This document shows, piece after piece, positions 32,897 to 41,172 of a stretch of DNA of 52,180 nucleotides. The notes beneath the pieces are model-generated. The model saw only the letters and a list, made by a program, of their open reading frames with translations. It did not search any database and was not told where the DNA came from. The first letter of the stretch is position 1. The number at the start of each line of letters is the position of its first letter. This DNA comes from Sandaracinobacteroides sp041909755 (GTDB lineage Bacteria > Pseudomonadota > Alphaproteobacteria > Sphingomonadales > Sphingomonadaceae), in contig NZ_JAYRCW010000006.1 of NCBI RefSeq assembly GCF_041909755.1, positions 1 to 52,180 of the forward strand, written 5' to 3'. The position numbers were made by a program, and so were the translations under genes.

Positions 32897-33970
32897 CTAT
32901 GGCTGCGGCAGCAGCCGCGTCACATGCCCCATCTTGCGCCCCGGCACCGCATCGCGCTTGCCATAGAGGTGCAGATGGGCCGTCGGATCGGCCAGGATCC
33001 GGCCCCACTCGGCAGAGCTGTCGCCCAGCAGGTTGCGCATTTCCACCAGCGGCGCCGTCAGGCCCACCGGCCCCAGCGGCAGGCCGCAGATCGCCCGCAC
33101 ATGCTGCTCGAACTGCGATGTTTCCGCGCCCTCGATCGTCCAGTGCCCGCTGTTGTGCACGCGCGGCGCCATCTCGTTGAAGACAGGCCCGTTTTCGGTC
33201 GCGAAAAACTCGCAGGCCAGCACGCCCACATAATCCAGTGCATCCGCGATCCTGACGACAAGCGCCGTCGCCGCATCCAGGTGGCCCGGGTCGATGCCCT
33301 CGGCCGGGATCGTGGTGCGGGAAAGGATGCCATCCTCATGCACATTCAGGCAGGCGGGATAATGCACCTCCCGCCCGCGCGGGCAGCGGGCAACCAGGAT
33401 GGAGAATTCGGCGTCGAACCGCACGAACCCTTCCAGGATCAGCCCCTTGCCCCCCACGGACGCAAAGGCCTCGGCCGCCTCCGCCGTCGATCCGATCCGG
33501 GCCTGCCCCTTGCCGTCATAGCCGAAGCGGCGCGTTTTCAGGATCGCGGGCGCCCCCAGCTCCGCCAGCCCCGCCTCCAGCTCGGCCAGTGTCTCCACCG
33601 TGCGATAGGGCGCCGTGCGGCCGCCCAGCGCCTCGACGAACTGCTTTTCCGAAAGCCGGTCCTGCGCCACGTCCAGCGCGGCATGGCCGGGGCGCACGGG
33701 CTTCAGCGCCTCAAGGAAGGCGACCGTCGCAGACGGCACATTCTCGAACTCGTAGGTGATCACGTCGCAATCCGCCGCGAACCGCGCCAGCGCCGCCTCG
33801 TCCGAATATCCGGCCCGCGTTTCCGCCGCCGCCACCTCGGATGCGACAGCCTCGCCCTCCGGCGCGAACACATGCACGCGATAGCCCAGGGGCGCCGCCG
33901 CCAGCGCCAGCATCCGGCCCAGCTGGCCGCCGCCCAATATCCCGATGGTCGCGCCGGGCAGGATCGCCAT
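32897..33970 (-). CDS. purK: 5-(carboxyamino)imidazole ribonucleotide synthase
   Basis: A 357-aa ATP-grasp enzyme carboxylating AIR to N5-CAIR in purine synthesis. Seen: N-terminal 'IGILGGGQLGRMLALAAAPLGYRVHVFAPE', ATP-grasp segments 'ILKTRRFGYDGKGQ' and 'ACEFFATENGPVFNEMAPRVHNSGHWTIE'. Start ATG overlaps the purE stop by one base (TGATG), so translation is coupled. The substrate passes to PurE. Confidence 0.96.
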   Translation of the reverse strand: MAILPGATIGILGGGQLGRMLALAAAPLGYRVHVFAPEGEAVASEVAAAETRAGYSDEAALARFAADCDVITYEFENVPSATVAFLEALKPVRPGHAALDVAQDRLSEKQFVEALGGRTAPYRTVETLAELEAGLAELGAPAILKTRRFGYDGKGQARIGSTAEAAEAFASVGGKGLILEGFVRFDAEFSILVARCPRGREVHYPACLNVHEDGILSRTTIPAEGIDPGHLDAATALVVRIADALDYVGVLACEFFATENGPVFNEMAPRVHNSGHWTIEGAETSQFEQHVRAICGLPLGPVGLTAPLVEMRNLLGDSSAEWGRILADPTAHLHLYGKRDAVPGRKMGHVTRLLPQP

Positions 33971-34449
33971 CAGAGAGGCGAATCCGCAACCGCGTCGGTC
34001 TGCGCCTGCCGCCAGGCCCGCAACCGCGCCGCAAGATCGGCATCGGTGATCGCCAGGATGGAAGCGGCCAGCAGCGCGGCATTGATCGCCCCCGCCTTGC
34101 CGATCGCCAATGTGCCCACCGGGATGCCCGCCGGCATCTGCACGATCGACAGCAGCGAATCCTGCCCGGACAGCGCGGCTGATTGCACCGGCACGCCCAG
34201 CACGGGCAGATGCGTCAGGCTGGCGACCATGCCGGGCAGGTGCGCGGCGCCCCCGGCCCCGGCGATGATCAGCTTCAGCCCGCGATCCGCCGCGCTTTCG
34301 GCATAGGCGACCATCCGGCGCGGCGTGCGGTGCGCCGACACGATCTTCACCTCGTGCGGCACCGTCAGCGCGTCCAGCGTTTCGGCGGCGTGGCGCATCG
34401 TCTCCCAGTCCGACGCGCTGCCCATGATGATCCCAACCAAAGCCGTCAC
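33970..34449 (-). CDS. purE: N5-carboxyaminoimidazole ribonucleotide mutase
   Basis: A 159-aa class I PurE converting N5-CAIR to CAIR. The signature 'GIIMGSASDWETMRHAAETLDAL', 'VSAHRTPRRM', 'IAGAGGAAHLPGMVASLTHLPVLGVPVQ' is intact. First gene of purEK. A terminator of gpmA lies just upstream, so purEK should have its own promoter in the remaining short gap. Confidence 0.96.
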   Translation of the reverse strand: MTALVGIIMGSASDWETMRHAAETLDALTVPHEVKIVSAHRTPRRMVAYAESAADRGLKLIIAGAGGAAHLPGMVASLTHLPVLGVPVQSAALSGQDSLLSIVQMPAGIPVGTLAIGKAGAINAALLAASILAITDADLAARLRAWRQAQTDAVADSPL

Positions 34450-34464
34450 AAGCCCATCCCCGGC

Positions 34465-34486
34465 AAAAAACGCGCCCTAAGGGCGC
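34465..34486 (-). terminator. Rho-independent terminator of gpmA
   Basis: Read on the minus strand: GCGCCC, loop TTA, GGGCGC, then GTTTTTT. The stem covers 34472-34486 and the T-tract 34465-34470. It lies 20 bases after the gpmA stop. Confidence 0.8.
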
Positions 34487-34505
34487 ATGGCCCCATTGGC
34501 AAGCC

Positions 34506-35189
34506 TCACAGGCTCAGGAAGCGCCGGTCCGTCGCCTTCAGATCGGCATCCAGCGTATAGAGGATCGGCACGCCGGTCGGGATCTCGAACGACACGATGT
34601 CGGCATCCGAAATGCCGGACAGATGCTTCACCAGCGCCCGCAGCGAATTGCCGTGCGCGGCGATCACCACCCGCTTCCCCGCCTTCAGCTGCGGCACCAC
34701 CAGCTCTTCATAGGCGGGCAGCGCGCGGGCGATCGTGTCCTTCAGGCTTTCCGTCTGCGGGATCGGGATACCGGCATAGCGCCGGTCGGTCGAAACATCG
34801 AACGCGCTGCCCTTTTCCTGCAGGGGCGGCGGCACGTCGAAGCTGCGCCGCCAGATCTTCACCTGTTCGTCGCCATGCTTCGCCGCCGTCTCGGCCTTGT
34901 CCAGGCCCGTCAGCCCGCCATAGTGCCGCTCGTTGAAGCGCCAGTCCTTCGTCACCGGCAGCCACAGGCGGCCCATCTCCTCAAGCACCAGGTTCAGGGT
35001 CTTGATCGCGCGGGTCTGCACGCTGGTGAAGCAGGCGTCGAAATCATGGCCGGCCGCCTTCAGCGCGGCCCCGGCGGCCTTCGCCTCGGCGATGCCCTTC
35101 TCCGTCAGGTTCACATCCCACCAGCCGGTGAAGCGGTTTTCCAGGTTCCACGCCGACTGGCCGTGGCGGATCAGTACAAGTTGCGCCAT
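34506..35189 (-). CDS. gpmA: 2,3-bisphosphoglycerate-dependent phosphoglycerate mutase
   Basis: A 227-aa glycolytic enzyme interconverting 3- and 2-phosphoglycerate. The phospho-histidine is His9 in 'LIRHGQSAWN'; also 'FTGWWDVNLTEKG', 'ERHYGGLTGLDKAE' and 'IAAHGNSLRALVKHLSG' with the second active-site histidine. Length normal. It lies 28 bp after the M14 peptidase gene and probably shares its transcript. Confidence 0.96.
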   Translation of the reverse strand: MAQLVLIRHGQSAWNLENRFTGWWDVNLTEKGIAEAKAAGAALKAAGHDFDACFTSVQTRAIKTLNLVLEEMGRLWLPVTKDWRFNERHYGGLTGLDKAETAAKHGDEQVKIWRRSFDVPPPLQEKGSAFDVSTDRRYAGIPIPQTESLKDTIARALPAYEELVVPQLKAGKRVVIAAHGNSLRALVKHLSGISDADIVSFEIPTGVPILYTLDADLKATDRRFLSL

Positions 35190-35217
35190 TTCAAACCCTT
35201 GTTGTCAAAATCAGGTG

Positions 35218-36351
35218 TCAGAGATCGTCGATGATGTCCGCCAGCGCCGACAGGCAGGCCCGCCCCAGGTGGCGGCTGCGCGCCGGGGACCAGCCAACCG
35301 CCGGATCGGGCAGGTCCGCTGAATCCTTGAACGGCATCTCCAGCGTCGCAGACACACAGCCGAAGCGATGCGCCAGCTGGTTGGTGGACATGGCAAGGTT
35401 GGCCTTGCCCGGCGGCGTGACGGGATAGCCGATCCGCGTCTGGAATTCGGCATTGTGGCGGGAAAGGGCGGATTTATACCGCTCCAGCAGGTCCAGCTGC
35501 CGGTTGGTCACGACCGGAACGCCTTCGAAGCCTGCGATGAAATTGTGCGGCAGCGCCTCGTCGCCATGCACGTCCAGCGCGAAATCCACGCCCGTCTCGT
35601 CCATCCGGCCACGCACGCACAGCACTTCGGGCGACCGCTCCGCCGTGGGCGCGGCCCATTCGCGGTTCAGGTTCGCACCGGCCGCATTCGTCCTCAGATA
35701 GCCGCGAAAGGCGCCGTCCGGGTTCATGTTCGGCACGATGTGAAAGCGCGCCTTCGCCCGCAGCGTCCGCGCCAGCGGAGAGGCCGGGTCCACCAGCTCC
35801 TCCAGCGCGCCGTCCATCCACCACTCAGCCATCGTCTCGCCCGGATGCTGGCGGGCATAGAGCCACACCTGCTTCGCTCCCTCGCCCAGTTCCAGGCAGT
35901 CGATCGGCCGCCCGTCCAGCGAATGCCCCAGCACGCTTGCCGAAACGCCCGGCTGCATCGCCATGCGCGCAATCAGGTCCAGATGCCGTTCGTTGGAATA
36001 GGGCGCGAAATAGGCGACCCACAGCAGGTCGGAATCCGGCGTCACCCGGATGGTCAGCGTGCCCTCGGCCTCGCCCGCATTATAGCTCGTCTCGGCCTGC
36101 AGCCAGCTTTGCCGGTCTGCCGAAACCCGCGCCTGATAATCCGGCCAGCCGCCCGGATAGGCGGATTTTTCCAGCCCCGTGATGTCCAGCGTCAGCGGCA
36201 CGCCTTTCGCGCCCGCCACGCGGAAGTGGAACCACTGGAAGAATTCGCCCCCGGCATCGACATTGATCGCCAGCGCGAAATGATGCGGGCCGGTCTGGCC
36301 CAGCACGCGGATGTTGCCCGAATCAAAGGCAGAGCTGATGCTGATCCCCAT
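35218..36351 (-). CDS. M14 family cytosolic-type carboxypeptidase
   Basis: A 377-aa zinc carboxypeptidase. An N-terminal beta-rich domain (1-~120, 'FFQWFHFRVAGAKGVPLTLDITGLEKSAYPGGWPDYQARVS') is followed by the catalytic domain with zinc ligands His169, Glu172 ('RQHPGETMAEWW') and His262 ('ALDVHGDE'), and the general base Glu338 in 'ATLEMPFKD'. This two-domain layout is that of the bacterial cytosolic carboxypeptidase (M14 subfamily D) group. There is no signal peptide. Natural substrate unknown. Confidence 0.93.
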   Translation of the reverse strand: MGISISSAFDSGNIRVLGQTGPHHFALAINVDAGGEFFQWFHFRVAGAKGVPLTLDITGLEKSAYPGGWPDYQARVSADRQSWLQAETSYNAGEAEGTLTIRVTPDSDLLWVAYFAPYSNERHLDLIARMAMQPGVSASVLGHSLDGRPIDCLELGEGAKQVWLYARQHPGETMAEWWMDGALEELVDPASPLARTLRAKARFHIVPNMNPDGAFRGYLRTNAAGANLNREWAAPTAERSPEVLCVRGRMDETGVDFALDVHGDEALPHNFIAGFEGVPVVTNRQLDLLERYKSALSRHNAEFQTRIGYPVTPPGKANLAMSTNQLAHRFGCVSATLEMPFKDSADLPDPAVGWSPARSRHLGRACLSALADIIDDL

Positions 36352-36419
36352 GGGTCAAGCCGCCTAGCAGCGCCGCGCCCGCCTTGCCAGTCCGGCCCGC
36401 TCGCGGATCGGCCCGCCGA

Positions 36420-36448
36420 TTGACTTTGCGCCGCCCGCCCCTTATGCG
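36420..36448 (+). promoter_or_regulatory. Housekeeping promoter of rpmJ
   Basis: TTGACT (36420-36425), 17 bases, TATGCG (36443-36448). The -35 is five of six matches to consensus. The predicted leader is about 30 bases and contains GGGGAAGC before the rpmJ ATG. Confidence 0.55.
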
Positions 36449-36482
36449 CGCCGCTCAATTTCGAATCCCCCGGGGAAGCAAG

Positions 36483-36608
36483 ATGAAGATCCGTAACAGC
36501 CTCAAGTCGCTCAAGGGGCGGCACCGTGACAACCGTGTGATCCGCCGCCGCGGCCGCACCTATGTCATCAACAAGACGAACCGCCGCTTCAAGGCGCGCC
36601 AGGGCTGA
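36483..36608 (+). CDS. rpmJ: 50S ribosomal protein L36, cysteine-free form
   Basis: A 41-aa bL36: 'MKIRNSLKSLKGRHRDNRVIRRRGR' then 'TYVINKTNRRFKARQG'. It lacks the zinc-binding Cys/His set of the standard form, so it is the zinc-independent (C-minus) type usual as the only L36 in alphaproteobacteria. GGGGAAGCAAG precedes the ATG. Divergent from the M14 gene with its own promoter; a HAD gene follows after 35 bp. Confidence 0.95.
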   Translation: MKIRNSLKSLKGRHRDNRVIRRRGRTYVINKTNRRFKARQG

Positions 36609-36643
36609 ACCCGCCCTCGGGCCTTGCAAAAGGGTCTGTCGAC

Positions 36644-37255
36644 ATGCCGCGTCCCCGCGCCGTCGTGTGGGACGTCGGGCATGTTCTCTATGATTGGGAT
36701 CCCCGCTTCCTCTATGCGAAGCTGATCCCCGATACGGATCGGCTGGACTGGTTCCTGTCGAACGTGGTCACGCGCGCCTGGCACTTCCAGCATGATGCCG
36801 GCCGCCCCTTCGCGGAAACCTCCGTCGAACTCATCGCGGCGCACCCCGCCGAAGCCGGGCTGATCGCCGCCTATGGCCCGCGCTGGCTGGAAACCATCCC
36901 CGGCCCGATTCCCGGCACCCATGATCTGGTCCGGGCGCTGGCCGCAGGCGGCGTGCCGCAATATGGCATCACCAATTTTTCCGGCGAATTCTGGGATCGC
37001 TTCCGGCCGACAGCCCCGCTTTTCGATCTGTTCCGCGATGTCGTGGTGTCCGGCCACGAACGGCTGATGAAGCCCGATCCCGCCATCTACGCGCTCGCCC
37101 GCAGCCGCTTTGGCCTGGGTGACGGCGAAGCGATCTTCGTCGACGACAATGCCGCCAATGTCGAAGCTGCCCGCGCCGCCGGCTGGCTCGCCCATCATTT
37201 CACCGGCGCGGACGCCCTCAAGGCAGAGCTGAAGGCGCTCGACCTTCTCGCCTAG
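36644..37255 (+). CDS. HAD family hydrolase
   Basis: A 203-aa HAD-superfamily phosphatase. Motif I 'VVWDVGHVLYDWD' (nucleophile Asp10), motif II 'GITNFSG', motif III lysine in 'LMKPD', motif IV 'FVDDNAANVEAA'. The residue two after the nucleophile is Gly12 rather than Asp, the same arrangement as in YihX-type sugar-phosphatases, so this is a subfamily feature rather than damage. Helical cap between motifs I and II. Shares a CTAG stop with convergent pgi. Confidence 0.9.
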   Translation: MPRPRAVVWDVGHVLYDWDPRFLYAKLIPDTDRLDWFLSNVVTRAWHFQHDAGRPFAETSVELIAAHPAEAGLIAAYGPRWLETIPGPIPGTHDLVRALAAGGVPQYGITNFSGEFWDRFRPTAPLFDLFRDVVVSGHERLMKPDPAIYALARSRFGLGDGEAIFVDDNAANVEAARAAGWLAHHFTGADALKAELKALDLLA

Positions 37256-38775
37256 AGCCCGGCGGCCTTCATCAGCGCCTCGGTCGAAGGGTCGAACCCG
37301 CCCGTCTCCCCGGCCGACAGCCTGTTCGCCACCTGCTTGCCCAGCTCCACGCCCCACTGATCGAAGGGGTTCACCCCCATCATCACCGCCGCGCTGAACG
37401 TCCGCGCCTCGTAAAAGGCCAGCAACGCCCCCAGCCGGTCCGGAGTCAACCGGTCGATCAGGATGGTGGCAGAGCCGCGGTTTCCGGGAAATCCCTTCGC
37501 GCGCGCCAGCGCCGCATCGCCCCCGGCTTCGGCCAGCGCCTCGGCCTGTGTCCGCCCCTTCAGCAGCGCGGCGCCCTGCGCGAAGCAGTTCGCCAGCAGC
37601 AGCCGGTGGTGGATCGGATCCAGCCCATGTCCCGGTGTCGCCACCGCCACGAACTCGATCGGATCGGCATGCGTTCCCTGGTGCAGCAGCTGGAACACCG
37701 CATGCTGCGCATCCGTCCCCGTACCGCCCCAGCTGATGGCCGCCGTCGGGAATGGCAGGGGCGTGCCGTCGCGGGCGACGGACTTGCCGTTCGATTCCAT
37801 CTCCAGCTGCTGCAGATAGGGCGGCAGCAGCCGCAACCGTTCGTCATAGGCAAAGATGGCGCGGGTCGGCTTCTTCAGGAAACAGGCCTGCCACACGTCG
37901 GCCATTGCGGCCATCACCGGCGCGTTCGCGCCCAGCGGTGTCTTCAGGAAGTGCCTGTCCATCGCAGCCGCGCCGTCCAGCAGCGCCTCGAACGCCGCCG
38001 GCCCGCAGCGGATCGCCAGCGGCAGCCCCACGGCCGACCACAGCGAATAGCGGCCGCCCACGGAGTCCGCGAACGGCAGGATCTCGGAAATGCCCTTCGC
38101 CTTCGCCTTGTCGGGCGCGGCCGTCACCGCAACCACCCGGCTGATGGGATCCGCCACGCCATTGGCCGCCAGCCAGTTCAGCGCCGACGCCAGGTTGGTC
38201 AGCGTCTCCTGCGTCGTGAAGGTCTTGGACACCGCGATCAGCAACGTTTCCGCAGGGTCACAGGCGTCGAACGCGCGCGCCAGTGCTGCGCCGTCGATGT
38301 TGGCGGCCACATGCACCTCGGGCCCATCCGCCCCGGCGCCCAGCGCATCCACCAGCAGCTGCGGCCCCAGCGCAGAGCCGCCGATGCCGATATGGATCAC
38401 ATGCCGCACAGGCCCCAGCGCACCGGCGCGGATGCGCGCGGCCGTCTCCAGCAGAGCCGCCTGCTCGCCGCGCCGCGCAGGGTCGCGCAGCGCCATGTGC
38501 GTCGCCGCCCGCCCTTCGCTGCCGTTCACCACCTCGCCGCCAGCCATTTTCCGCCGCCACTCCGGAAGGCCCGCCTCTGCCGCCAGCGCCGCCAGCGCCT
38601 GCAGCTGCGCCAGCGTCAGCGGCAGCTTGGAAAAGTCGAACCGGATGCCCTCCACCGTCGGCGTCAGGGCCTCCAGCCTGCGAGGCTCCGTCGCGAACAG
38701 GCTGGCGATCGGGGAGGCGGGCGCAGCGGCAAGATCCGCCAGCGCGGCCCAGGCATCGGTCTGATGAGGCAGCAT
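37252..38775 (-). CDS. pgi: Glucose-6-phosphate isomerase
   Basis: A 507-aa enzyme interconverting glucose-6-phosphate and fructose-6-phosphate. Signatures: 'HIGIGGSALGPQLLVDAL', 'IAVSKTFTTQETLTN', 'GGRYSLWSAVGLPLAI', 'MESNGKS' and 'GVNPFDQWGVELGK'. Length slightly short of E. coli Pgi (549) but normal for alphaproteobacteria. Divergent from lepB. Confidence 0.96.
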   Translation of the reverse strand: MLPHQTDAWAALADLAAAPASPIASLFATEPRRLEALTPTVEGIRFDFSKLPLTLAQLQALAALAAEAGLPEWRRKMAGGEVVNGSEGRAATHMALRDPARRGEQAALLETAARIRAGALGPVRHVIHIGIGGSALGPQLLVDALGAGADGPEVHVAANIDGAALARAFDACDPAETLLIAVSKTFTTQETLTNLASALNWLAANGVADPISRVVAVTAAPDKAKAKGISEILPFADSVGGRYSLWSAVGLPLAIRCGPAAFEALLDGAAAMDRHFLKTPLGANAPVMAAMADVWQACFLKKPTRAIFAYDERLRLLPPYLQQLEMESNGKSVARDGTPLPFPTAAISWGGTGTDAQHAVFQLLHQGTHADPIEFVAVATPGHGLDPIHHRLLLANCFAQGAALLKGRTQAEALAEAGGDAALARAKGFPGNRGSATILIDRLTPDRLGALLAFYEARTFSAAVMMGVNPFDQWGVELGKQVANRLSAGETGGFDPSTEALMKAAGL

Positions 38776-38838
38776 GCGCCTGTCCTAGCCGAAAGAATTT
38801 CCGCGCGCGACTCCGGCAGTGCGCTACCGCCTCCGGAC

Positions 38839-38844
38839 TTGACA
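38839..38844 (+). promoter_or_regulatory. Consensus -35 element upstream of lepB
   Basis: TTGACA is a perfect -35 hexamer 31 bases before the lepB ATG. The expected -10 position (about 38862) reads CACGCG, a poor match, so the promoter is only partly supported. It would serve the lepB-rnc-era-recO-parC run. Confidence 0.35.
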
Positions 38845-38875
38845 CTCTGTTGCACCGCCTCCACGCGAAACCGGC

Positions 38876-39604
38876 ATGGACAGTGCAGACGCCATCGAAG
38901 CCGCCCGCGCCCGGCACCTCGCCGGCAGCGAGCGGCTGGCCGTCTGGCTGATGCCGATCCTGAAGATCGTCGGCGCGGCGCTGCTGCTGGGCCTTCTGGT
39001 CCGCACCCTGCTGATCCAGCCCTTCGCCATCCCCTCCAGCTCGATGGCCCCCACGCTCCAGGCGGGCGACTTCATCCTGGTGGACAAGCGCGCCTACGGC
39101 TGGTCGCTCGCGTCCCTCCCGATCGCGCCCGGCTCGGCGCTCTCCCCGGAAGAGGACATGCGCCTGTTCGGCCGGCACATCCGCCATGGCGACGTGATCG
39201 CATTTGTCGGGCCCGACGGGCGGGACTATGTAAAGCGCGTGATCGCGCGCGGGGAAGATCAGGTGGAACTGCGGCAGGGCCTCGTGCTGCTGAACGGCCA
39301 GCCTCTGCCCTGCCCGCCCGATGCGCCCGGAACCTGCCGGGAAGGGCTGCCGGATGGCCGCGCGCATATCGTGCAGGGCAAGGCGGAAGGCCCGTTCGCC
39401 AATTATGGCCCCGTCCGCGTGCCCGCCGGCCAGCTGTTCGTGCTGGGCGACAATCGCGGCCGCTCCGCCGACAGCCGCGTCCGCCCGGAAGACGGCGGCC
39501 TCGGCTTCGTGCCGGAATCGCGCGTCATCGGCCGCGCCTCCCGCATCTTCCTCTCCTATGAAGGCGGCCTGCGCTGGAACCGGATCGGAACAGCCGTTGA
39601 CTGA
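38876..39604 (+). CDS. lepB: Signal peptidase I
   Basis: A 242-aa inner-membrane protease that removes Sec signal peptides. One membrane helix (about 28-46) precedes the catalytic Ser56 in 'IPSSSMAPTLQAGDFILV'; the general base is Lys120 in 'DYVKRVIA'; box E 'VLGDNRGRSADSR' is present. It overlaps rnc by 8 bp and heads the common alphaproteobacterial order lepB-rnc-era-recO. Confidence 0.96.
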   Translation: MDSADAIEAARARHLAGSERLAVWLMPILKIVGAALLLGLLVRTLLIQPFAIPSSSMAPTLQAGDFILVDKRAYGWSLASLPIAPGSALSPEEDMRLFGRHIRHGDVIAFVGPDGRDYVKRVIARGEDQVELRQGLVLLNGQPLPCPPDAPGTCREGLPDGRAHIVQGKAEGPFANYGPVRVPAGQLFVLGDNRGRSADSRVRPEDGGLGFVPESRVIGRASRIFLSYEGGLRWNRIGTAVD

Positions 39605-40265
39605 TCCGCTCTCCGCCTGGGCCGAAGGCGCGCTTGGCGCCGCCTTCCAGGATCAGGCCCTGCTCAACAGCGCCCTCACCCACAAGAGCGTCGGGGCCGA
39701 CAATTATGAACGGCTCGAGTTCCTGGGCGACCGTATCCTGGGCGCCGTGATCGCGGACTGGCTCTATGTGCAGTTCCCCGGAGAGCCCGAGGGCAAGCTG
39801 ACGCGCCGGTTTCATCAGCTCGTCAGCCGCGAAGTCTGCGCCCGCGTCGCGCGGGAAATCGGCATCCCCGAAGTCGTGAAGCTCGGCCAGCAGGCCCGCG
39901 CGGACGGCGGCGCGAACAGCGACAACATCCTGGGCGACGTGATGGAGGCGCTGATCGGCGCGGTCTATCTCGATCGCGGCGTGAACGATGCGCGGGCGAT
40001 GATCCGTCGCTTGTGGGCGCCCGAGGTCAGCACCGTCGCGGAAGCGCCCAAGCACCCGAAGATGCGGCTTCAGGAATGGGCCGCGGCAAAGAATCTGAAG
40101 GTGCCGGTCTATACCCTGCTGGGCCGCACCGGCCCGCATCACTCCCCCCGCTTCCGCGTCGAGCTGGCGATCGCCGGCCTTTCCTCCGTCGAGGCGGAAG
40201 GCAGCTCGAAGCAGGATGCCGAAACCGCCGCCGCGCGCGCCTTCCTGGATGCCCATGCCCGATAA
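39597..40265 (+). CDS. rnc: Ribonuclease III
   Basis: A 222-aa double-strand-specific endoribonuclease that processes rRNA precursors. The family signature 'ERLEFLGDRIL' (38-48) carries Asp45, and 'GDVMEALIGAVYLD' carries Glu117; the numbers coincide with the E. coli catalytic residues. A C-terminal dsRNA-binding domain follows ('HPKMRLQEWAAAKNLKVPVYTLLG'). The only start that fits is TTG at 39597 inside the lepB end. The long upstream frame is a shadow of lepB. Confidence 0.95.
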   Translation: MTDPLSAWAEGALGAAFQDQALLNSALTHKSVGADNYERLEFLGDRILGAVIADWLYVQFPGEPEGKLTRRFHQLVSREVCARVAREIGIPEVVKLGQQARADGGANSDNILGDVMEALIGAVYLDRGVNDARAMIRRLWAPEVSTVAEAPKHPKMRLQEWAAAKNLKVPVYTLLGRTGPHHSPRFRVELAIAGLSSVEAEGSSKQDAETAAARAFLDAHAR

Positions 40266-41157
40266 CATCACCCGCTGCGGCGTCGTTGCGCTGATCGGCG
40301 CGCCCAACGCCGGCAAATCCACCCTCGTCAACGCGATCGTCGGCCAGAAGGTCGCCATCGTCAGCCCCAAGGTGCAGACAACCCGCGTCCGCCTCACGGG
40401 CGTCGCGCTCGAGGGCGACGCCCAGCTGCTGCTGGTGGATACGCCCGGCGTGTTCCAGCCCCGCCGCCGGCTGGATCGCGCCATGGTGCAGAATGCCTGG
40501 GAAGGCGCGGCCGACGCCGATGTCCTGCTCGCCATCGTCGATGCGAAGGCCGGCCTCCGCGAAGAGGTGCGGGCGGTGCTGGAAACCGTCGCCCAGCGCC
40601 CCGAACCGCGCTGGCTGGTGCTGAACAAGGTGGATCAGGCAGACAAGGCGAAGCTGCTGGCGCTGGTTGCGGAAACCAACGCCATCGCGCCGTTTGCCGA
40701 AACCTTCATGATCTCCGCCCTCACCGGAGACGGCGTGGCCGATCTGAAGCGCGCGCTCGCCGCCGCCGTGCCGCAGGGGCCCTGGCTGTTCCCGGAAGAG
40801 CAGCTGTCGGACGCACCCGCCCGCATGATGTCGGCAGAGCTGGTTCGCGAGCAGCTGTTCCTGCAACTGGGGCAGGAACTCCCCTATTCCACCGCCGTCG
40901 TGATCGAGAAGTTCGAGGAGAGGCCCGACGGATCGGCCGCCGTCCATGCCCAGATCCTCGTCGAGCGCGACAGCCAGAAGGCCATCGTCGTCGGCGCGCG
41001 CGGATCGCGGGTGAAAGCAATCGGAGAGGCGGCGCGCAAGGAAATGACAGAGCTGCTGGGCCGGCCCGTCCACCTGTTCCTGCATGTGAAGGTGAAGCCC
41101 GGCTGGGCCGACGACCGCCACACCTGGCGCGACCTCGGCATAGACTGGGTGGACTGA
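40255..41157 (+). CDS. era: GTPase Era
   Basis: A 300-aa GTPase that helps 30S subunit maturation and binds the 16S rRNA 3' end. G1 'GAPNAGKS' (15-22), G3 'DTPG' (62-65), G4 'NKVD' (124-127), then a KH domain ('DSQKAIVVGARGSRVKAIGEAARKEM'). The start at 40255 lies within the end of rnc; an ATG two codons earlier is equally possible. Confidence 0.96.
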   Translation: MPDNITRCGVVALIGAPNAGKSTLVNAIVGQKVAIVSPKVQTTRVRLTGVALEGDAQLLLVDTPGVFQPRRRLDRAMVQNAWEGAADADVLLAIVDAKAGLREEVRAVLETVAQRPEPRWLVLNKVDQADKAKLLALVAETNAIAPFAETFMISALTGDGVADLKRALAAAVPQGPWLFPEEQLSDAPARMMSAELVREQLFLQLGQELPYSTAVVIEKFEERPDGSAAVHAQILVERDSQKAIVVGARGSRVKAIGEAARKEMTELLGRPVHLFLHVKVKPGWADDRHTWRDLGIDWVD

Positions 41158-41172
41158 GGCAGGACAGGCCCG

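Noticed and set aside
36644..36700. Missing second aspartate in HAD motif I (DVG instead of DxD)
   Set aside because: The same DxG form occurs in YihX-like HAD phosphatases, so it does not indicate a dead enzyme.
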